Part shown: positions 28,272-37,103 of the stretch, in pieces | Position numbering within the stretch: position 1 is the stretch's first letter | Layout of the letters: each line of letters starts with the position of its first letter | Source of the DNA: CAJQQY01 sp045106765 | Lineage (GTDB): Bacteria; Bacteroidota; Bacteroidia; Chitinophagales; Saprospiraceae | Direction of reading: 5' to 3' | Length of the DNA stretch: 64,000 nucleotides | NCBI GenBank assembly: GCA_045106765.1 | Contig: JBGCFD010000020.1 | Span: forward strand, 1-64,000 | Made by a program: the position numbers and the translations under genes | The notes under the pieces: model-generated | What the model was told of the DNA's origin: nothing | What the model saw: the letters and a program-made list of their open reading frames with translations, nothing else | Databases searched by the model: none

Positions 28272-28825
28272 ACTGTTTTTGTTTAATTATGAGTTATAAT
28301 TTTTTTATAAAAAATGCTTTTACCTTTTTTAAGCATTTTTTGAAAAATGAAGAACTGTTTTCTTTTATTCTAAAATATACGGTAGGAATCGGGAGCGTGG
28401 ATTTTTGTAATAAAAAATTATTATTGATTTTATTAAATGAAAATAACACAATCAACTACAATAATTATAAATGAAAAATGCAAGAAAGTGAACCTTTGAA
28501 TAATCTTTCCAATAAAAGAGAGCCAAGAACTAAGATTGGGCATAGCCTTGACTCTTCTAAACGGTTATTGGGAATACTTCTTTATTCTTTTGGTTTTCTT
28601 TGGAGGTCAAATAGTCGTACGATATTGACAAGTCAATATGTTTTAATTGTTGGAAATATTCGTGGGAAATATAAGATTAGATTGGGAAATCAATTATATG
28701 TACACTTCAAATATACAAAGTATTTATAATACCCCCAAATTATTTGTTACATCTGTTCGCAAGACTGCAATTATTTGATTGAAAACTTATTTTGTCTAGA
28801 TAAAATAAAGGAGTTTAAAAAAAAA
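28272..28825. other. Gene-free spacer
   Basis: 554 bases between two minus-strand genes. It contains the hairpin at 28309-28341 and otherwise low-complexity AT-rich DNA. Short open frames on the plus strand (28289-28474, 28478-28729) have no signal peptide, family resemblance or convincing start region, and I do not call them genes. Confidence 0.6.
28309..28341 (-). terminator. Hairpin, probable minus-strand terminator
   Basis: AAAAAATGCTT (28309-28319) pairs perfectly with AAGCATTTTTT (28331-28341). On the minus strand the stem runs into T-rich sequence. It lies about 480 bases beyond the stop of the hydroxylase gene and 40 bases before the protease start, so it also insulates the protease gene. 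Confidence 0.55.
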
Positions 28826-30097
28826 TTAGATAGATATCCTCATATCATTTTCACTTCTAACTTTTTCAAATAGGATAAAATAAAAAGTCATTAAAATTGA
28901 AATTCCTAAATAAATCATGATTAAAATAGAACCACCTGAAATAATTTCATCCACATTATACCAAGCTCCTACATGATAAATAATCCATGCCCCCATCGTT
29001 AATTTAATAATTTCGGCAGGTATTGCAAAGACATGACGATCCATTAGCGTTGTATATGAAAATACTGAAACAAACAAAAAGATGGAATACCACATAATGT
29101 CAACTGCTTCCAATTTTCCAAATTGAGTCAACAAAAAATACATTAACAGGTTATGAAATATCAATTGAAACCATGACCACCCTTTTAAAAAATCAGAAGG
29201 ATTGGAGTCATATTTTGTTCGAGTATGTACTCCTTCAATATTGATGGGGAATTTTTCTTGAACATCATTTGGACGCCAACCTGTAGGCATAAACCAAATC
29301 CTAAATTTGTCTTTCCAATTATTTGTTCGCCAGGCATCTTTAATAACTTGCCATGCATGTTGGTAATTTATCAAAACTGGATTCCAGGTATTGGCAGGTT
29401 TTAAGGTGCCATAAACTGGAGGTTCTTCTTCTAGTTCTTCTTGAAATGTTCCAAACCATTTGTCCCAAAAAATAAATATTGCAGAGAAGTTTTTATCAAT
29501 ATAAATATCATTAATTGCATGATGAACTCGATGGTGGGAAGGTGTCATGAGTATTTTTTCCAAAAATCCCATTCGACCAATGAGACGAGTGTGATACCAA
29601 AATTGTGCAAACAAATGTATCGGTGCAGCCACTAAAATAATTTCATGAGGAATACCAATAATTGCTAATGGAATATATAAGAAAAAATAAATACCAACTA
29701 TCGCAGAAATTTCTTGACGCAAGGCACAAGACAAATTAAACTCTTCACTCGAATGATGTACAATGTGTCGATTCCAAAAAATATTAATGGAATGATTAAA
29801 TCGATGTCCCCAATAACTTGCGAAATCAATTCCAATAAATGTAATGATGAATAACCAAAGTGTGGATTGAATATCAAACATTCCAAACCTTGCTTCCATC
29901 CATCCATAGGTCACCAAGACAACTGATAGTCCTAACAAATTTTTCAAAGTATTGGTCATTCCTGAACTCAAACTTGAAATGGTATCCATGGCTTGATTGA
30001 CTTTCTTTCCCATGAACCTAGCAGCGATAGCTTCAATAATTACTAAGAGTACAAATCCAGGAATTGCAAAAGTTAATGCGGTTGCGTAGGCTTCCAT
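28826..30097 (-). CDS. Sterol desaturase / fatty-acid hydroxylase family membrane protein
   Basis: The ATG at 30097 starts directly before the first membrane helix and is preferred over the longer frame beginning at 30136; the product is 423 residues. The di-iron histidine boxes of the family are present: HRFNH (H98), HIVHHSSEEFN (H114/H115) and HRVHHA (H192/H193), spread between membrane segments. The closest described types are the alkylglycerol monooxygenase/sterol desaturase-like enzymes, which hydroxylate or desaturate a lipid in the membrane using O2. Four to five further hydrophobic segments follow in the C-terminal third (about 300-415). The substrate cannot be told. It lies 52 bases downstream of the unknown gene at 30149 on the same strand, so co-transcription is possible. 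Confidence 0.85.
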   Translation of the reverse strand: MEAYATALTFAIPGFVLLVIIEAIAARFMGKKVNQAMDTISSLSSGMTNTLKNLLGLSVVLVTYGWMEARFGMFDIQSTLWLFIITFIGIDFASYWGHRFNHSINIFWNRHIVHHSSEEFNLSCALRQEISAIVGIYFFLYIPLAIIGIPHEIILVAAPIHLFAQFWYHTRLIGRMGFLEKILMTPSHHRVHHAINDIYIDKNFSAIFIFWDKWFGTFQEELEEEPPVYGTLKPANTWNPVLINYQHAWQVIKDAWRTNNWKDKFRIWFMPTGWRPNDVQEKFPINIEGVHTRTKYDSNPSDFLKGWSWFQLIFHNLLMYFLLTQFGKLEAVDIMWYSIFLFVSVFSYTTLMDRHVFAIPAEIIKLTMGAWIIYHVGAWYNVDEIISGGSILIMIYLGISILMTFYFILFEKVRSENDMRISI

Positions 30098-30148
30098 AAT
30101 ATCTATTTTGGTTCTTTGACTACAAGATTGTATCAAAGAATAATTTTT

Positions 30149-31078
30149 TTAATTCAAAAGTTTATAAAGTAAATACAATCCTGCTATAAACATCGCAATC
30201 GTAGACCAAGAAAGATTTAAACCATTTTCATTTTTTAGCTTAGGAGGAGTTGTTTTCGATGGAGTAGGTTTTGGTTCAGCGTGCGAACTTGGAGGTTCAA
30301 AGTTTTCTGAAGTGCTTTGTTCTGTCGATAGGGGAGTTGTAGTTCTTTTTTTTCTTGCCGTCGTTCTTTCAGGTCGTTGATAAGTTGTATTTGGTGTGTC
30401 AGGTGCATCTGACTTTTTGTTAGATTCTTCTACTTTCTTTTCAGTTTTTGGAGCTGGATTTTCAGCTTTAACGAATTTCTTAAATTTCACTTGAAACATT
30501 AAATCCTCTCCTTCAGTATGATCCAATTGTACTCCTAATAATCTTTTTGCCACTCCAAATGTGAAATTTTCCATCAGTTGATTTTCTTCATATCGATCAG
30601 AATCATTTTCTCCATATGACCAATATTCAACTCCATTTTCGTCTTTTTTTGCATCTTTATAAATCTCAATTTCTTCCTCAAACCGTTCTCCATATTCCAA
30701 TCGAGGACCTTCAAACGAGATCATTTTATGTCGCACTCGGTCGCCATCTTTATTCAAAAAATAACCATGCATATTGGTCGTACTTTGGCAAAAGACACCC
30801 ATGATTTCTCCGCCGGGGCACAAATCATTGAATCGATCTTCGATGCCTCCTTCTCCTTCAATAATTGACATTAAAACATATTCGGCATCCATTGTTACGA
30901 TAATGTTCTCCTTATAAAATCCAATATAAATCGATTTATCACGAGGGTTTATACAACTTTCTAAAGTCGTTTCACCAGCCAACTCATAATAATCGTGTTC
31001 CACTTTTTCTATAACTTCTTCTGCAGTTTTTACACCTGAAGTATTTTGAATAATTAGCATTGATGCCTTCCAACCCAT
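30149..31078 (-). CDS. Unknown protein with C-terminal membrane anchor
   Basis: I do not recognise the N-terminal domain (about 1-205). It is acidic and globular, starts MGWKASMLII and holds several Tyr/Trp-rich strands; DUF6928-like proteins have a similar opening, but that is only an impression. Residues about 206-285 are a Pro/Thr/Lys-rich linker of low complexity. The last about 18 residues (TIAMFIAGLYLLYKLL) form a single membrane helix, so the protein looks tail-anchored with its main domain in the cytoplasm. No enzyme motif is visible. The gene stands directly upstream of the membrane hydroxylase and is divergent from the TPR kinase at 31257. Confidence 0.7.
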   Translation of the reverse strand: MGWKASMLIIQNTSGVKTAEEVIEKVEHDYYELAGETTLESCINPRDKSIYIGFYKENIIVTMDAEYVLMSIIEGEGGIEDRFNDLCPGGEIMGVFCQSTTNMHGYFLNKDGDRVRHKMISFEGPRLEYGERFEEEIEIYKDAKKDENGVEYWSYGENDSDRYEENQLMENFTFGVAKRLLGVQLDHTEGEDLMFQVKFKKFVKAENPAPKTEKKVEESNKKSDAPDTPNTTYQRPERTTARKKRTTTPLSTEQSTSENFEPPSSHAEPKPTPSKTTPPKLKNENGLNLSWSTIAMFIAGLYLLYKLLN

Positions 31079-31256
31079 GTTTTTTAATATTTATGTTTAA
31101 AAAAAAGCAACCATAATTTAGTTAAAAGTACCCAAAAAACCACTTTAGGCACTAAATTTAGTAATAAATAATAGAGATTTTTCAAAACCTTCCCCAGATG
31201 AATTTGACTATTCCAATAATTATTTTCCCCTTTATTGATGACTAACTCAATGTTTT

Positions 31257-33443
31257 ATGAAAGTGACTTATCGCTATTTATTTTTCCTATTTTTTCTAAT
31301 TTCTTTTAATGCAAATTTGACTGCTTTTTACTCAGCGGTTTCAGATAGTTTAGAAACTGTGCTAGAATCTGGAATTTCTGAAGAGCAAAAAATTAAGACT
31401 AGAAATGATTTAGCGGAATATAATTTCAAATATAATGTCAATAAATCAATTGGTTTTTTAAGCAAAAACTTGAACTCCTCTAGGGTTGAAGATTTTCCAA
31501 AACAAAAAGCTAAAAGTTTATATCTGATGGGGCGAGCCCACTTGTTAATTGCTGATTTCGAAAAATCAATTGCTTACCTCAACCAAGCCAAAGAGTATTT
31601 TTCCCAAAATAAAGATCACAAAGGATTAGGAGATTGCTTTAAGGATTTAGGTACGATACAATTACATCAAAATAATTATGAACCAGCCGAATTTTTTTAT
31701 CAAAAAGGAATTGATGCTTATGATAAAGGTAATTACAAACCTGGTTTTGCACATTGCAATTTAAACTTAGGTAATGTCTATATCGAGCAATTTCAATATG
31801 TTCAAGGAATTCAATATTATTATAATGCGTTGAAAATTTATGAAGAACTCCAACTTCATCGTTATATCGGAATGGCCAATAATAATATTGGAAATATTTA
31901 CAAGGAAAATCAGAATTTTGAGAAAGCATATGAACATTATGAGAAGGCTAGTCAATCCTACCAAATAGATAAAGATAGTTTACAAATCATCAATGTTAAT
32001 TTAAATATTGGTTCAACTTATTTGGATGAAGAGATTTATGACAAAGCTATTCAAATATTATATTCAGCCTTAGAGGCTGCAAAAAGTACTGGTTTTAATC
32101 ACCCTATTCCTGTGATTTATAACAATATTGCAGCATGTCATATTAACTTAGGAAACTTCGAACTCGCCGAGCAAAACAATAAAATGGCTCAACAATTTGC
32201 TTCGATGAATAAAAATAAAGCAGAAATAATGAATGCTAATTTATTGGCTGCTGAAATGTATCTTCGGAAAAAAGAGTACAAAAAAAGTATTCAACTAGCT
32301 CGAATTGCTTATGATGCTGCGCTCAACAATAAGCACCTTGTCGTGCTTTCAGAAGCTTCTGGGATTTTATATGCTGACTACAAAGCGACTAATCGATTCG
32401 AGAAAAGTCTTGAATATTTAGAACTCAATAAAATTTATCGGGATAGTCTTTTCAATGAAAGTAGAATGAAAATTCCTTTGTCAAAAGATTTTGAATATCA
32501 GTTGGAAAAACAAAAACGAACACAAATTATTCAACAAGAAAAAGATAAATTAGCATGGGAGGCAAAGCTTGATTTTCAACGATTGATTTCCATATTTTTG
32601 ATTGTAGGTTTTTTGGTTTTAGGGCTAGCTGTATTTGTCATTTATAAAAATTTTAAAGCAAAGAAAATAGCGGAAAGTGAATTGGCTAAGAAAAATAATA
32701 TGCTTGAAAAATATATTGAATCCAACATTCAACTGGAACAATTTGCTCACATTGCATCGCATGACTTAAAATCTCCATTGCGAACGGTTGGAAGTTTTTC
32801 TAGTTTATTGAAGCGAAGAGCAAAAGATAAATTGAACGAAAATGAATTGGAATATCTTGATATGATTAGCAATGCCGCTAAATTAATGTGGAATTTGGTG
32901 GACGATTTGATGACTTATTCACAAGTCAATTCCTTGCAAATGAATTTGACTTCCAGCGACGCGAATCATTTAATGGAAGAAGTATTAACCAACTTGGATT
33001 TTTCCATCAAAGAAAAAAATGCAAAAATTAATATGGCAAATTTACCTGAAAAAATAATGGTAGATGAAACTAAAGTACGGCAAGTTTTTCAAAACTTAAT
33101 TGCCAACAGTTTGAAATTTATGCCAACAGGCAAGGCTCCTAAAATCAATATTAATTGTATTCCAGAAAATGGATTTTGGAAATTTTCCATTCAAGATAAT
33201 GGTATCGGAATTCCTGACGAATACCGAGAGAAAATTTTTAAACCCTACAAACAATTGCATACCAAAGATAAATTTGAAGGAACGGGAATGGGTTTGGCCA
33301 TTTGCAAAAAGATTGTAGAGAAACATGGCGGAAATATTTATTTTGAAAGTGAAGAAGGGAATGGAACTACTTTTTATTTTACGATTCTTTCGACTTTAGG
33401 AGTAGGGAAAAATGAGGAAGTGTTAGCAGAAGTTGCTGTTTAA
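31257..33443 (+). CDS. TPR-repeat sensor histidine kinase
   Basis: 728 residues. A signal peptide or first membrane helix (about 8-24) is followed by about eight tetratricopeptide repeats (about 50-400) that would lie in the periplasm. A membrane helix (about 440-465) follows, then a short coiled coil. The cytoplasmic kinase has the H-box FAHIASHDLKSPLR with H502, the N-box VFQNLIANSLKF, DNGIGIP and GTGMGLAICKKIV. The family autophosphorylates on His and passes phosphate to a response regulator; no regulator is adjacent, so this is an orphan. The same architecture recurs at 40440. Its 3' end faces the 33529 gene across a shared bidirectional terminator. Confidence 0.92.
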   Translation: MKVTYRYLFFLFFLISFNANLTAFYSAVSDSLETVLESGISEEQKIKTRNDLAEYNFKYNVNKSIGFLSKNLNSSRVEDFPKQKAKSLYLMGRAHLLIADFEKSIAYLNQAKEYFSQNKDHKGLGDCFKDLGTIQLHQNNYEPAEFFYQKGIDAYDKGNYKPGFAHCNLNLGNVYIEQFQYVQGIQYYYNALKIYEELQLHRYIGMANNNIGNIYKENQNFEKAYEHYEKASQSYQIDKDSLQIINVNLNIGSTYLDEEIYDKAIQILYSALEAAKSTGFNHPIPVIYNNIAACHINLGNFELAEQNNKMAQQFASMNKNKAEIMNANLLAAEMYLRKKEYKKSIQLARIAYDAALNNKHLVVLSEASGILYADYKATNRFEKSLEYLELNKIYRDSLFNESRMKIPLSKDFEYQLEKQKRTQIIQQEKDKLAWEAKLDFQRLISIFLIVGFLVLGLAVFVIYKNFKAKKIAESELAKKNNMLEKYIESNIQLEQFAHIASHDLKSPLRTVGSFSSLLKRRAKDKLNENELEYLDMISNAAKLMWNLVDDLMTYSQVNSLQMNLTSSDANHLMEEVLTNLDFSIKEKNAKINMANLPEKIMVDETKVRQVFQNLIANSLKFMPTGKAPKININCIPENGFWKFSIQDNGIGIPDEYREKIFKPYKQLHTKDKFEGTGMGLAICKKIVEKHGGNIYFESEEGNGTTFYFTILSTLGVGKNEEVLAEVAV

Positions 33444-33462
33444 TTTTTCGTAAAATTATTTT

Positions 33463-33513
33463 AAAATAGAACGCCAGGTTCTTCAACGGAAGGATTTGGC
33501 GTTCTATTTTTTT
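33463..33513. terminator. Bidirectional terminator between convergent genes
   Basis: Perfect 14-base arms AAAATAGAACGCCA (33463-33476) and TGGCGTTCTATTTT (33497-33510), flanked by T runs on both strands. It serves the kinase gene (+) and the beta-helix gene (-). Confidence 0.9.
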
Positions 33514-33528
33514 CAGGTGAAAAAAATA

Positions 33529-35607
33529 TTATTTCACAAAAGCTTTAGTTGTTAATTCTTTTCCATTTGAAATGGTCAATTGATAAACTCCTTTTGGTAA
33601 TTTTGTAACATTGTGTACACGTGATGTTTTTTCTGTGTTTTTTTCCATAACAAAATTCATAATAAGTTGCCCTTTCATATCTGTAATCAGAATATCTAAG
33701 TCTCCATTAAATGAACTTTCAAAAGTAAAATTTAAATCATCTTGAACTGGGTTTGGAAAAATATCTAATGTGCCTAATGTTTTTGGAAGATTAAATATAG
33801 CATCGGACAATTTTTGATTTTCGTAAGCACCCATATCTACTCCATCTACTCGTGGTGATCCTTCAATATCGAGTGCAGGTGCGCCAGTTTCGATTCCAGC
33901 ATCGATGCAGGGACTTCCGTTGGCAAGATGGTAATCTTCATTAGCAAAATCTACAAAAAGAGGATCTTCACCTGTTAGGTCATTCATTGCAATTAATTTA
34001 TCAAACATGCTAAGATCGGCACTTAAGTTTCCTCCATTTGATATTAAAGTTGGTTCACCAGCTTCGATTTCATAATCATTGCCCTCTGGATTATTGAAGA
34101 TTGTATTCTGTAAAGTCAAAGTTGAAGAGCTTAAATCTCCATCGATCCAATGAGAAATTCCAGCACCGATACTTGCATTATTATTGCCTAAAGTACAATT
34201 AATTAAATCTATCGTAGCAATTATTGTATCACTTGTATTTATCGAAATCGCACCACCAATTGAATTAGCATCTATAAGAAAATTACCATCAAAAAGCACA
34301 TTACTAAAAACTGCATTTGCACTTCCTAAATTAATTCCTCCTCCTTGCTCTATTGCCGAATTATTTGAAATTATAGAATTCTCAATTGTCAAAATTGGAA
34401 TTGGAAGCGTATCAATATCATCCCCATTACCAATATTAATTGCGCCACCTCGTTGTGCTTCATTGAAGGAAATTTCGCAGTTATTAATATGGATAGTAGC
34501 GTTACGATTTTGGGAATACATCGCTCCGCCATTGGTTGCTTCATTTTGAGAAAAGTTGCAGTTTGTAAAATTAGAAGTAGCTCTAAATCCATTAGTTGTA
34601 GCCCCTCCAGAAGTGCCAGCTGAATTACTTATGAAATCACAATCAGTAACATTAGCTATAGATTTAGAATCATAAACTCCCATGGCTCCACCAAAACCAG
34701 ATTCGTTATTTTCAAAAGTACAATTGACAATATTAACTGGGTCAAAGTCATTATCATTTCCATTCCGAATCATTAATGCTCCTCCCGCAGAGGTAGGTAC
34801 GGAGTTAAATGAAAAAGTACAATTCATAATATTACTAGCAGTAGAACTATTGTAGATAGCTCCTCCACGATTAGCTGCATTGTTTCCAGTAAATATACAG
34901 TCACTTACTGTAGCAGTTCCACATAACAAATGGATTGCCGCACCTTGACGATCTGAATTATTATTTTCAAAAACACAATTATCTATGATTACTCCTGCGG
35001 CACCTCCTATTCTTGGATAAATTCCACCGCCATAGTATCCATTATTTTGCGTAAATAAACAATTCCGAATTGCTGGTGCTCCATAGGTAAGTATTCCTCC
35101 TCCTCTTCGGTCATTTCCAGTTGCTGCTTCAGGAGAAGTATCTCCGTTCCTTATGGTAAATCCATCTACCGTTGAAGCTGTTGTAACCGTATCAGTTAAC
35201 CACATCACATGAAGCGAGTTGTCATCTCGAAAGGTATCAAAATCATTATCTACATCATTGTCAAGATGGTCACCTGAAAGAATAGTCTCATTGGCAGTCC
35301 AATCTCTTTCTGATAACATTGTTTCTGTTCCTGCAAATCCGCCATACAATAATAAGTCATGTGGAAAAGTAAAAAAGGAAGTTGTATCAGGAGTTGCTCC
35401 TCCTGGTTTGTAGGTTCCAGCTGCTACCCAAATTTCATCCATAGGTGCAGAGCTGCTAAGTGCATCACTTAGGTCAGTATAAGCATTTGCCCAAGAGGTA
35501 CCATCATTAGTACCAGTTGCATCACCTTTTACAAAGGTTTGAGCTGTTAGAAGATTAGCACATAACAATGCAATTACAAAAAATGATAAAGTGTAATTTT
35601 TTTTCAT
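33529..35607 (-). CDS. Secreted right-handed beta-helix (Pmp-like) protein, T9SS sorted
   Basis: 692 residues with a signal peptide (about 1-22, ending LLTAQ). It opens with FVKGDATGTNDGTSWANAYTDL, typical of choice-of-anchor/pectate-lyase-like beta-helix proteins of Bacteroidota. About 12 coils follow (about 130-560), each with a pattern like NCxFxxNxAxxxGGA(I/M), as in polymorphic outer membrane protein repeats. The segment SPCIDAGxxxGAPxxDIxGxPRVDGVDMGAYE (about 565-600) marks the end of the helix. A T9SS type A tail (about 612-692, DIFPNPVQDDL) closes the protein. A surface role (adhesion or carbohydrate binding) is likely; no catalytic residues of polysaccharide lyases can be identified. 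Confidence 0.87.
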   Translation of the reverse strand: MKKNYTLSFFVIALLCANLLTAQTFVKGDATGTNDGTSWANAYTDLSDALSSSAPMDEIWVAAGTYKPGGATPDTTSFFTFPHDLLLYGGFAGTETMLSERDWTANETILSGDHLDNDVDNDFDTFRDDNSLHVMWLTDTVTTASTVDGFTIRNGDTSPEAATGNDRRGGGILTYGAPAIRNCLFTQNNGYYGGGIYPRIGGAAGVIIDNCVFENNNSDRQGAAIHLLCGTATVSDCIFTGNNAANRGGAIYNSSTASNIMNCTFSFNSVPTSAGGALMIRNGNDNDFDPVNIVNCTFENNESGFGGAMGVYDSKSIANVTDCDFISNSAGTSGGATTNGFRATSNFTNCNFSQNEATNGGAMYSQNRNATIHINNCEISFNEAQRGGAINIGNGDDIDTLPIPILTIENSIISNNSAIEQGGGINLGSANAVFSNVLFDGNFLIDANSIGGAISINTSDTIIATIDLINCTLGNNNASIGAGISHWIDGDLSSSTLTLQNTIFNNPEGNDYEIEAGEPTLISNGGNLSADLSMFDKLIAMNDLTGEDPLFVDFANEDYHLANGSPCIDAGIETGAPALDIEGSPRVDGVDMGAYENQKLSDAIFNLPKTLGTLDIFPNPVQDDLNFTFESSFNGDLDILITDMKGQLIMNFVMEKNTEKTSRVHNVTKLPKGVYQLTISNGKELTTKAFVK

Positions 35608-35678
35608 TTTTAAAAAGGGTTAATTTGATGAATAAAATTTTTTAGAAGAAAAATTGTCCGATTTTAGAAAACTTAAAA

Positions 35679-36806
35679 TTACATTCGTACGATTTTATGA
35701 GTCGAAATGGAATTTCCATTTTTAATTTTTACAAAATAAATGCCTCTGGTTAATTTTTGAAATGAACTTATTTCAAAAGTAGTTGTCGCATTTTTAATTT
35801 GATTTTCCCAAATTATTTTCCCCTGCAAATCAATCAATTCTAAACTTACTCCAGCTGGAATATTTTTAATAAAAATAGAAGCATCACTTGGATTTGGATA
35901 GATTTCGATTAGGTTGATTTCACTCAAATCATTCGTCGGAGTTGCCTCTGGATCACATTCCAAAAATCCTCCTTCTAACAAATAAAAATCTTCAATTTGC
36001 AATAATTGTTTTGGAGAAAAATGAGTTCTGCACGACTTCCGAGAATAAGACATAATATTTCCGGTATCGGGATTGTAAGGATTTTGTTGATTGTCTAATT
36101 CTGTTCCAATGTATTCGCAAGAACTGTTGACAAGGTCATTTGAAAGAGTAGGGTCTGCAGGTGTATCACATAATAAATCACCTGCAATCGAACAGTTAGT
36201 TCCGTTAGCATGCTCATTACCATTAGATGTGGAGTGGGTATGTAAAAGTGAAAATGAATGACCTAATTCATGCGCTAAAGTACTACCATTTGTAGAGCAA
36301 CCTTTGTCCATGAGTATTCTATTTTTTATATCAAAATTATAAGCATAACCGCAGAGGTTATCTTCTACACCATTCACAATTTTGATCAAATTCGGTACGA
36401 AGTAAATATTAATCGCAGTTGGATTATCATTAATATCGCAGAGACCTTCATCTGCATTTTTTGTAAAAGTTACATAATCATTGTCATAAATATAATTGAT
36501 GATTCCGCATGGAACAAAATGAATATTGGCTTCAGCATACAAATCATTGACTATAGCTAACTCATCAAATACATCAGATGAATCAATAGCAAATGCTCCA
36601 TTATCTGCTCCAATGATATGAATTTTTACGGGGACATCATCGGCAGTTGTTCGAGTTTTGACAATGGTCTGTGACCTTTGTTTTTGAACAAAATCATAAG
36701 TGGTTGATTGCTCAACTATAGTAGTTCCACAGTCTTCATAAGATTGAGTAAATCCAAAAAATGGGAATGAAATAGATAAAAAAATGGTAAGAATCTTTGT
36801 TTTCAT
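35679..36806 (-). CDS. Secreted M43-type zinc metalloprotease, T9SS sorted
   Basis: The ATG at 36806 is chosen because it starts the signal peptide (MKTKILTIF..., ending GFTQS); the frame extends further to 36848 without reason. 375 residues. The catalytic domain has HELGHSFSLLH (first His about residue 179), followed by the DLLCDTPADP segment and NIMSYSRK, matching small pappalysin-like M43 proteases. Position 8 of the zinc motif is Ser, where Gly is usual. No PKD or GEVED modules follow; the T9SS type A tail (about 300-375, IYPNPSDASI) comes directly after. Predicted extracellular protease. A TATATTTG promoter box precedes it. Confidence 0.88.
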   Translation of the reverse strand: MKTKILTIFLSISFPFFGFTQSYEDCGTTIVEQSTTYDFVQKQRSQTIVKTRTTADDVPVKIHIIGADNGAFAIDSSDVFDELAIVNDLYAEANIHFVPCGIINYIYDNDYVTFTKNADEGLCDINDNPTAINIYFVPNLIKIVNGVEDNLCGYAYNFDIKNRILMDKGCSTNGSTLAHELGHSFSLLHTHSTSNGNEHANGTNCSIAGDLLCDTPADPTLSNDLVNSSCEYIGTELDNQQNPYNPDTGNIMSYSRKSCRTHFSPKQLLQIEDFYLLEGGFLECDPEATPTNDLSEINLIEIYPNPSDASIFIKNIPAGVSLELIDLQGKIIWENQIKNATTTFEISSFQKLTRGIYFVKIKNGNSISTHKIVRM

Positions 36807-36845
36807 GATAGGAGTATTTCTAGAAAAGTAAAAAGTATAGCAAGG

Positions 36846-36853
36846 CAAATATA
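36846..36853 (-). promoter_or_regulatory. Bacteroidota -7 box TATATTTG
   Basis: On the minus strand TATATTTG matches TAnnTTTG, 40 bases before the protease ATG. A TTTG lies 24 bases further upstream (36878-36881). Confidence 0.5.
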
Positions 36854-37037
36854 AAAAAATATCGAGATTTTAAATGACAAAAAAAATACATCTTTTTTTA
36901 AAAAAATGACCAGCCTATTTTAAAGTAGCCCATATTTTTTTGTTTATAATTATACATTGATATTTTACTGATTTCAAAGTGAAAACTAAGGTCAAAAGAT
37001 ACCACTAGATTTGTTCATTTATTATTGGACTGTTGCT

Positions 37038-37045
37038 TACCTTTG
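37038..37045 (+). promoter_or_regulatory. Bacteroidota -7 box TACCTTTG
   Basis: TACCTTTG fits TAnnTTTG, 58 bases before the exporter start; a TTTG lies 24 bases upstream (37010-37013). Confidence 0.5.
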
Positions 37046-37103
37046 AACCCTTTAAAAAAATGAGTGTTTAGTTTTTAATTTCCCACAAAATAATCTCAAT
37101 CTA

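Noticed and set aside
28289..28474. 61-codon open frame overlapping a hairpin
   Set aside because: Phe/Lys-rich translation of AT-rich DNA that includes the stem-loop at 28309.
28478..28729. 83-codon open frame on the plus strand in a spacer
   Set aside because: No signal peptide, no recognisable domain, no ribosome-binding or promoter signal; probably chance or a decayed fragment.
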